Source: Lichtheimia corymbifera B2541
Taxonomy: Eukaryota; Mucoromycota; Mucoromycetes; Mucorales; Lichtheimiaceae
DNA: 64,000 bases
Assembly (NCBI GenBank): GCA_000697475.1
Contig: JNEU01001132.1
Location: forward strand, 161,199 to 225,198
Reading direction: 5' to 3'
Numbering within the stretch: the stretch's first letter is position 1; each line of letters starts with the position of its first letter. Both the position numbers and the translations under genes were made by a program. Below are positions 57,042-64,000 of the stretch, piece by piece. The notes beneath the pieces are model-generated. The model was not told the DNA's origin. It did no database searches and saw only the letters and a list, made by a program, of their open reading frames with translations.

Positions 57042-58215
57042 TTACTGTGATGATGGTACTGTTGTTGGTTCTTCTGAAGCGCTGTTTGGAGTCTCTGTGT
57101 TTGTTGGTTCAGGTAATGAAGGACCTTGGGGCTCTGTAATTGAAGATTCGTCTCCTCGGCTTTCATCGGGCAGCATGTCTATCTCTTCTTCCTTCACAGA
57201 GTCTGTGCCATTGTTATTGGTAGAATTCGCTCCGCCGCCACTACCTCCTGATGCATTGTAAAGCTCCATAGCTTGTTCAAATTCCTTTTGCTCCTTATTA
57301 TACATATCATAATAGACCTTCACAAGAGAAATAAGTTAACTTAAGATCTCATTAATCTTACTTCTTACAGCGTTCGCTTACCTGCTTTTCTTCTTTTGAC
57401 AAGGCCTTCCACTTTTGTCCAAGAAGACGCGTCGCTTCACCAAGATTATCACTCGTCAATTGATCCTTGATATTATCACGTTCCATTCGACAATACAGAA
57501 AGAAAACATTCCCTGGTCCCTTTGGTGCGTTGGGATCACGTTTCTTGCGTTCTTGTGGTTGTTTACTGTTGGCTGCTCTAGATTTTCCGGGGCCACCTCG
57601 CTTTCGACCTGTGGTGTTGCTAGCATTTGACGTCTTCAAAGAAATAGCCTAAATATAGAGTTTCCTTAGTACATATATCTTTTGTTATCTTTCCATACTT
57701 ACTAAGCCAGAGTCTGAAACCTCGCCTTCTGAATCACTGGATGCTGCGTTAACTCTTTTGCCATCACGCCGGCGACTCTGATCAAGTTCTTCGAGCAAGA
57801 CTCTGTAGAAAAAAAAACCTTATATGAGGCGACAAGTACCAACATCAACAACTATTTATGAGATATGTTACATGCGTTCCACTCGTAGACGCTTGATCTG
57901 TCGCATAGCTTTCGTCAGCTTCAAATGAATAGCATCGTTATCCTTTACAATAACTTTAGTAAAGCTGTATACATGATATGTCAATATACGTTTTCTTTCT
58001 TCACCTCTTCTATTTCTCGAACTCGTTTCTTGAGTAGGTTGTATTTTTGTCGAAGCGTGTCTGCAAAGGATCAAGTCATAAGTACATGAATGTCGTTTTT
58101 GTATTGAATCTTGGCGTGTACCGTCTGATGTTGTCGTAGTAACGGGTGTACTAGTAGTATTGGTGGAGGAAGCTGGATCAGTGTTATTCATGATTGGTTG
58201 GCGATCAGTAGGCAT
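57042..58215 (-). CDS. HMG-box protein, NHP10-like (INO80 complex)
   Basis: Starts MPTDRQPIMNNTDPAS with a Thr/Ser-rich leader. A coiled-coil helix pair follows (YNLLKKRVREIEE, NDAIHLKLTKAMRQIKRLRV, LLEELDQSRRRDGKR), then a nuclear-signal-like region (RKRGGPGKSRAANSKQPQER). One HMG box is present (KRDPNAPKGPGNVFFLYCR to LGQKWKALSKEEKQ, VYYDMYNKEQKEFE), followed by an acidic, Gly/Asn-rich tail. The order coiled coil then HMG box matches Nhp10/Nht1 of the INO80 chromatin-remodelling complex. The alternative is another single-box HMGB protein. Four or five exons. It converges with HUS1 (203 bp). Confidence 0.8.
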
Positions 58216-58318
58216 ATATATAGGCAGGGTGTGAGAAGAAAAGAAAGGATGAAAGGCGAAAGTCGGAATAATTTTTATTGCAATGTTGTATCTAATTCAG
58301 CGCTCCGAGAGCGCGCTC

Positions 58319-59348
58319 TTAGTCCTCTTTAAAGTTGCAACGACCCGCAGGGTTTACTGCCATAAGCTGGTTTATAAACATGTATCTCGAGAATGTTACA
58401 TAAAGCCATCGAAACCATACAAGCTGTGAAACATGTTGTCGCATAGCCTTATGTGTGACAAAATAGTCGCTTGGGGATGAGACGAAGACTGCAGCTCTTT
58501 CAAACGTAGGCCAGAGTCTTTTCTCGACTTGCACCAAGAGTAAATCAAGAACCCCAATATATTTGCGTGGTAACCGAATAGATACGAGCTTGTAAAGGAG
58601 AATATCCTGGTTCTCTGTGACGTAATGTCTTGTGGATTATATTTAATAAAAATATCTCTCTCCTCCCTCAATCCCTGATGGCTTACTTTGCTCCATGATA
58701 TACGGCAATATGGTTGGGATGCCCCGAAACACCATATTCGTCAAACGTGATTATCTAAATAAAGCTGTGAGCTACTATAAGAAAATCTTCGTTCATAGCC
58801 ACTTATCGTTGAGGAACGTACTGTATCAATATGATGTTTGCTAACATAGGCCTTGATCTGCTTTGAAACAGCCTCTGGCGGCCAAGCATTGAGCATGCCA
58901 TCTTGCAATTCCCTATAATATTGTATTCCCTTATTATCCATCCTATGACAAAACAATTTCAACACTTACGGCTGATCGATCGCTCTCGTATTGGATGCAG
59001 GAATACCAAGTACCTGGCAGCTTTGAGTAAGCTCCTTCTTTCGCACGACGCCCAGCCTGTCTGCATTACCTATGCATATGACAGTTTTTTTTATTAGCTA
59101 TCATGTATGCATCGCTTAGCTATAGCTAGAAAAATACCAGTAGATAAACAAAGAACGTGAAGACGATGTTTCGAAGAGCGCAGTGCCCTTATGGTGGGAC
59201 CGAAAAACATGCACTCATCGTCAGGATGAGCAGTTACAATAAGCGCATTCCTTGTTGCAATCGGTTGACGCTGGTGAAAACTTGCAAGAACATGGTATGT
59301 GTATATAAAAAAAGTAATCAATAGCAAAGCACTTATGAATGGCAGCAT
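58319..59348 (-). CDS. GPI12: GlcNAc-PI de-N-acetylase PIG-L/GPI12
   Basis: Second step of GPI-anchor synthesis: removes acetate from N-acetylglucosaminyl-phosphatidylinositol at the ER. It starts MLPFISALLLITFFIYTYHV, one membrane anchor. The catalytic motif IVTAHPDDECMFFGPTI supplies the metal-binding His-Pro-Asp-Asp. Family blocks are RKKELTQSCQVLGIPAS, the segment before TLITFDEYGVSGHPNH-type residues, and the C-terminal QLVWFRWLYVTFSRYMFIN. The last exon ends AVNPAGRCNFKED. About six exons. The gene lies head-to-tail after the HMG gene on the same strand with only about 100 bp between. Confidence 0.92.
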
Positions 59349-59590
59349 TGAGAGTCCAGTTGAATTGGTTTGGCTTTTGATATTTGCACCATCTCAAACA
59401 CTACAAACCATTTTTAGATTCAGACGGCGGCACCATGCTCCCCTCACAAAATAGTTGGAAGTCGTTTGGTTTGTACACCGCACCACACACACACACACTA
59501 TTCAATGTGTATGACATAGTATCTACCTCCTCGTCCATTCATCAACCATACATTAATGATTACAAACGATAGTGAGTTACAGTGCATTTT

Positions 59591-61341
59591 TTATTGTATA
59601 TTTTGGTCTTCGAGAAGTGCATCCATATCTGGCATGCAAACAAACTTCTGTGTAAGATTACCTAATTCAATCACTTTCTTTTTGTCCTCACTCAGAGTAT
59701 CGACCATCATGGCATTCTCCAAAAACGAGGACTGCATGCCTTGAGTGATATCAAATAGAACATCGCCTATCTTGAGCTTCATCTTCCCGCTCTTATATAC
59801 TACTAAGGAGCCCACTTGGCCTTGTGGCATATCACCCAAAGAAAGAGACGCCATTGCACTCTCAAGAGTTGATTTTTTCGCAGCTGGAGGTAATTGCTTG
59901 TCTTTGTCATCGGCAACTTCTGCTGGCTCGTCATCGACTTTTTCGAATTGTGGGAGAATAGATGGAAGCTGGAAAAATAACAGCTCGTCATCAGCCACCG
60001 AGACGATTTGCTCCTGTACAATAAACGATATCGTTACTAAATGTCTGTATGGACAACACAGCTTACTTACATTCTCATCTAGACCAAATAGATATTGTGC
60101 TGGTGCATCCGCATCCATCATAACTGGTGGCAGACTAGATATGTCGGGGACGTTTTCCTCTTGTTCGTCGTCTACGTCCATTTTAATATCTGACATGGAT
60201 CGTTCCTCGTTAGATGGCTCGTCTTTAACTATTCCATAAGTTAGTAGAGTTTCTTATGCAGCAAGGCTATGGAAGGTAGTTTAAGAAACCTTTTGCTTTT
60301 TCTTGATCTTTGGATGATGCATTCTTTATGTTCGTTCTTGCTTTCGATACTGTTCGTAACCAGGGAACCTTGGGTCCGGCGGATGTCAAGTCACTCGGAT
60401 CTAATTCACCAGCCGTCCTTGATATATGCTTAAACACAATTGGGAGAGTGTCGTCGTGGTTATCACCAAATAGATGAATCATATCCGAATCTTTGTCGTT
60501 GTACATGTCAGCTCTTGATGACGAGTCGCCACTGAAAGTTGCATATCCACCACTACCCCCAAAAGCGCCACGGGCTCTGTTTGCTACACAACCAGAATAA
60601 ATGTTATTCAGATACCGTTGTTAACTTTTTTTGTTATTACATACCCATTGCAGATGGCCCTAGTGAAAAGAAGCCCGATGCCGTACTTTCAGCAACAATG
60701 TCACCACGGCCACGACCTCGTCCTCTTCCTCTTCCTCGACCGCGTCCTCGATCACCACGCCCTCTAAATGAACCTCGTCCAAATTCTGCATTCTAAACGT
60801 ACCCCGTATACATTATGATCCGGTGTAACACATCACGATCATTACAGCGCTAGTTTACCTTTGCATTTAATGCCTCGTCGACAGCTGATGATGACCTAGT
60901 ATCACATGGCTATTGTTCAATATTGATTGATCAGAATTTGAAGCAGTTATGACCTACGCTTCCTTCTTATTTCGTCTGGCAGGTATCGTAGGCTTAAATT
61001 TCATCTTTGAAAGGTGGGAAATATGAGTAAAGATGCAGGTGCACTAGAGTAGGAGCAAAGAAATATACCTTAGCAGCACCACCCCTTGTGCGTTGCCCAT
61101 CATGCACACTTGGCAGGCGTCCTTCTTGCGTATTGTCAGAGCGTATGTGGCCAATTGGTTTGCTGGGCATTGGTACTCCATTGAGTGAGGCTTCTCCAGA
61201 ATCGCCACCTTCTTGTTTGATTGCTGAATCACCCTCACTAGAAGGTCGAGTAGGGCGCAGTCCTCTTCCTCGTCCGCGTGTATTTGGTGCGAATCGGCGG
61301 GGTTGCTTGGAAACCGATGGGGGGATCGGTTTATCGGACAT
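59591..61341 (-). CDS. RPC53: RNA polymerase III subunit RPC4 (C53)
   Basis: Subunit of RNA polymerase III that with RPC5 forms the TFIIF-like module for termination and reinitiation. The N-terminus is Arg/Gly-rich (MSDKPIPPSVSKQPRRFAPN, RGRGRGLRPTRPSS), and a further RGG-like run follows (RGDRGRGRGRGRGRGRGD). The conserved RPC4 domain sits at the C-terminus: LESAMASLSLGDMPQGQVGS, LVVYKSGKMKLKIGDVLFDI, QSSFLENAMMVDTLSEDKK and the final KFVCMPDMDALLEDQ. Exons include FGDNHDDTLPIVFKHISR and VPWLRTVSKARTNIKN. About seven exons. The acidic linker (MDVDDEQEENVPDISSLP) precedes the domain. Confidence 0.9.
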
Positions 61342-61863
61342 GTATTGAAGACTGAGAAGGTTTTTCTTATCGTTGCTGCAGCCGCCGTAAGTTTAATCTC
61401 ACTGCGAATTCCCTGGGTGCCTACTGCAAGTCCGAAAGAGTCTTTGGCAATGGCAAGTACAGTAACTATCCAGAACAGATGGTATGAATGCATCTCGTTG
61501 ATGACTAAGGGAATTTTGAATGCTTAAGCATGTGGTTTTTTTGTGCTTACAGGTGACAGCTTACATACGATATTGCGTTTCAAACGTATGTACAGTGAGA
61601 AAAAGGGTTGTCGATAAAAAGTTCCTTTAATATTTCGTACCGAACAGCTACTCTTTACTGACCTATCGAATGGCTAGCGCTATGTTGGGGATGCAGACAT
61701 CGAGTCTAAGCACGCATATAATATCATCACGTGCTACTCTTGGGAGTTATTCGGCCAAAGCCGTGATTAAAGGCTAAGGTGGATATAGCGTCACGTTTAC
61801 CACATAGGAAACCATAAAGACGCCGCTAAGTCAAAATTTGACAATGAAGCATGGGAATCTTTA
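61342..61863. other. Intergenic region, no supported gene
   Basis: The RPC53 start lies at the left edge. I see no other coding or RNA feature. Confidence 0.4.
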
Positions 61864-62240
61864 TTAGAGCAAAGTTGGTCGGCGTAGCTCAAAGCAGCTC
61901 GTGACCAAGCTGTCAAGTTCGTAATGGGCAATCTCAGATTTCACCATGTCACCATCAGCCAAAAAAAGATTTTTTTGTGGTCGTCCGTCGTCGAAAAAAA
62001 AAAAACTCAATGTGGAGCGGGCATGGAGATTCGAGGATGGTCGATGTAGAACTTGATCTTCACAGACAAGGACGTTTCGAGCACGGCACGCAATTTTTTC
62101 TCCAAAAGACGCGATGATTGCTTGTAAAAAGAGATTTGGCAATCTCCATGTTTCCCCCCTTTGAAATTGAGGCAAAGGAAATTAGGAGCGTGGTATAGTG
62201 CGCAACGTGGTTCCATGGTCAGCTTTAATATATCTGAGAG
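61864..62240 (-). pseudogene. Decayed coding fragment, possibly transposon-derived
   Basis: An open stretch ending with ADGDMVKSEIAHYELDSLVT and a C-terminal LRRPTLL lies next to the palindromic element. An overlapping frame also stays open. It has no complete start or domain that I recognise. It could be a remnant of an element whose palindromic end lies immediately to the right. An A/T-rich run (a12 near 61997-62008) interrupts it. Confidence 0.3.
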
Positions 62241-62354
62241 TAAAAATGAATATGGCAAATTGTATAGCCGATAGACTGTTTCACAAACTTTCCAGCCTCC
62301 AAAAAAATTCCGAGCCTCAAAAAATTTTGAAGGTGGGTGTGTGATTCGATGCAG

Positions 62355-62733
62355 GTACATTACGTCGGTGGGTAAAAAGCACATTACGCCGGTGGGTTAA
62401 CCCACCGACGTTATGTGCGAACTGGTGTGTAAGAAAAATCATATAACGTCGGTGGGTAAAAGCTCATTACGTCGGTGGATTAACCAACCGACGTTATGTG
62501 CGAACTCTGTTTAAGACAAATCTTATCTGCCGGTTCGCAAAAAATTCTTTTATAATCAAAAATAATTTTTTGAGTCGACTCCAGTGCGCTTGTGATGGTG
62601 TTTCAACATTTTGATTATTTCCTGTCAAAACTAAATGATACAGATACAATACACTCGGTGGGCAAACTCACCGATAATATACCTTTACCCTTTACTCACC
62701 GACGTAATGTGCTTTTTACCCACCGAGCGTTTT
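62355..62733. mobile_element. MITE-like element with inverted ends and internal palindromes
   Basis: The left end (62358-62398) and right end (62695-62731) are inverted copies sharing an exact 23-nt block built on the CGGTGGGT motif and AAAAAGCACATTACG. Inside the left part are two tandem units of about 82 bp (62358-62441 and 62441-62523). Each carries a near-palindrome centred on GTTAAC or ATTAAC (arms of about 18 nt, for example 62381-62398 against 62399-62416 with two mismatches). No open frame is present inside. This is typical of a non-autonomous DNA element, but target-site duplication was not found with certainty. Confidence 0.6.
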
Positions 62734-62740
62734 GTGTTGG

Positions 62741-62800
62741 CGGGTTTGAATCGAAAATTTTGTAAGCGCTGCCCGCCTCCCACTACACCACACACAACGC
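62741..62800 (-). other. tRNA-like (SINE-like) remnant
   Basis: The minus strand contains TGGTGTAGTGGG, which resembles a tRNA A box, followed about 25-30 nt later by GATTCAAACC, which resembles a B box. The arms do not pair well enough for a functional tRNA. It directly abuts the MITE-like right end. It could be a tRNA-derived SINE remnant or chance similarity. Confidence 0.35.
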
Positions 62801-62880
62801 CATAGAGAACATTTATGTTACACAAGTCACGTGCAAAGCTAGATTATCTAAAGACCTTTGTAATGTGGATTTTGTCGAAA

Positions 62881-63860
62881 GCTCTTCCATGTATTGTTTA
62901 AGTTACACAAAGAGCAACTTTGATAACACTTTATTTTTGACTTCTCGACAGATCTCAACCCTCGATCGTACCCCCCTCGACATGACGATCTCTAATTCTG
63001 TACCTTGAAGTCAGGTCGTCACCAAAGGTGCTCGCCTGAGGGTCATTACTCCTGCACGCCGATCTCAAAATTCCGAATCTCCACCGACATTTTGTACGAA
63101 GATCAGGACTTCGCTAAACAACAAATGGCACGCAAAGCAGCTGCTATTGTAAATCAGGCACTTACCCCTGACTCGGTTTTGTTTTCCATTCCTACGTCCG
63201 CCTTTTCCCATCGTTCTGTTGCATACAAGGCAATCGAAGACCAGATCGGTCCTCTTGAAGTCTCAGTGGACATAAGCTGAAATTGTATTGCACGATCTGT
63301 TAACACAAGGAGCTTATATTTACACATACAGTAAACATTGAAGCAAAACACAAGCTTGCACATCTCTACATCTCGAACTCGATCGCCAATTCACGATCTC
63401 AAAATTTCGCCATGCCGATCTCTGAATCCTTGCAGTGGAGTCAGGTCGCGGCTCGTAGTGCAGGCTTAAAGGTTCTACACCTTTGTCAACATAAAACCTC
63501 TATGCCATTATTACAACAGAAGACTCAGACTATTAGAAACAACATTTGGCTCGGAAAGCAGCAGTAATCGTGCGTCAAGCTTTGACTCCACACTCAAGCA
63601 CATTTTCGCGTTTATCTACATTACACAAAGAGCAAAACATTGAAGAACAACCACGCTTGCAAATGTCGACATCTCGAATCGCCATCAGCAATTTTGGACA
63701 TGGCGAACTCTGATTCTCTCAATTGGAGTCAGGTCGTCCATCGTTCGACAAGCATTGACTCCCTAATCCGTCTTATTTTCGTTTTCTCCCACTTCATTTA
63801 CTCATCGTACCGAGGCATATAAGATTATTGAGGACAATATTGGTCCGCTTGCAGGGCGCG
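62881..63860 (+). repeat. Three degenerate head-to-tail copies of a retroelement 5' region
   Basis: Each copy has a leader with TTACACAAAGAGCAA-like and CATCTCGAA-like text, then an ATG frame. Starts are at 62982, 63412 and 63700. The three beginnings are related: M-x-I/N-S followed by W-S-Q-V (TGGAGTCAGGTCG). In copy 1 the Trp codon is TGA, so that copy is broken. Copy 1 continues into MARKAAAIVNQALTPDSVLF, TSAFSHRSVAYKAIEDQIGP; parts of this text recur in copies 2 and 3 (RKAAVIVRQALTPHSST; THRTEAYKIIEDNIGPLAG with a stop before it). The text resembles the N-terminus of a gag/ORF1 protein. Spacings are about 430 and 290 bp. Confidence 0.6.
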
Positions 63861-63870
63861 CCTATTTGCA

Positions 63871-63920
63871 CCCCCCCCTGGCCCCCCCCCCCTGTCCCAA
63901 CCAACCCCCCCCCCCCCCCC
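63871..63920. repeat. Interrupted poly-C tracts
   Basis: Runs of C8, C11 and C16 occur within 50 bp, separated by short spacers. The complementary strand is G-rich and could form quadruplex structures. Such tracts are also common sites of assembly error. Confidence 0.8.
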
Positions 63921-64000
63921 ACCTCTTCAAACCCAGCCATGATCGTTCCGGCTCGCACACCCCTCACTGCCATTGCTTTTCAACACACGTGATTTTATCA

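Noticed and set aside
1..64000. CRISPR arrays, prokaryotic operons, rRNA or intact tRNA genes
   Set aside because: No regular spacer arrays or rRNA sequence were seen, and no good A/B-box pair that folds as a tRNA; gene structure is eukaryotic.

Overview
This window looks like nuclear DNA of an early-diverging filamentous fungus, most likely Mucoromycota. That is an inference from three things: AT-rich spacers, genes split by many short introns (mostly 40-80 nt, GT-AG with CTAAT/CTGAT-like branch sites), and gene content. The content includes a kinesin-1 with an IAK tail, a STYX-type phosphatase, a ZCCHC10 homologue, an URC4 uracil-catabolism protein and an LYRM7/MZM1 factor. I rebuilt many gene models by hand from splice-site phase. 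Where I list exons, the phases close without frame breaks.

Left third (1-22 kb). A partial LSB5-like VHS protein runs off the left edge. It is followed by a multi-pass membrane transporter, mitochondrial branched-chain 2-oxoacid dehydrogenase E1-alpha, a coiled-coil protein, two tiny genes (one a 66-residue single-pass membrane protein in four exons), ribosomal protein eL31, and an unidentified multi-exon gene. Then come a STYX phosphatase-like protein, a coiled-coil/WD40 protein, and a divergent recyclin-1/Rcy1-like F-box/Sec10-like gene.

Middle third (22-44 kb). Phospholipase D without PX/PH, tRNA-splicing endonuclease SEN2, a small C2-domain protein, a secreted and probably GPI-anchored LRR protein, kinesin-1 heavy chain, RNase H2 subunit B, a small coiled-coil protein, the exosome helicase MTR4, LYRM7/MZM1, and the checkpoint clamp subunit RAD9.

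Right third (44-61.4 kb). An unidentified two-exon protein, a three-RRM RNA-binding protein, a PAS-like protein, COQ9, a membrane-anchored short-chain dehydrogenase, URC4, ribosome-biogenesis factor ESF2/ABT1, ZCCHC10, HUS1, an NHP10-like HMG protein, PIG-L/GPI12, and RNA polymerase III subunit RPC4.

Right edge (61.8-64 kb). The character changes to repeats. There is a palindrome-rich element with inverted termini (MITE-like), a tRNA-like/SINE-like remnant, three decaying head-to-tail copies of the 5' start of what looks like a retroelement ORF, and long poly-C tracts.

Functional themes are housekeeping: mitochondria (BCKDH E1a, COQ9, LYRM7), genome maintenance (RAD9 and HUS1 of the 9-1-1 clamp, RNase H2B), and RNA metabolism (SEN2, MTR4, ESF2, RPC4). 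The genes are not arranged as operons. Several pairs share short divergent promoters or converge with short 3' spacers. I see no convincing new multi-gene system. The points most worth a second look are the STYX active site, the tandem retroelement starts, the palindromic element, two GC-AG introns, and several unidentified but well-supported small genes.
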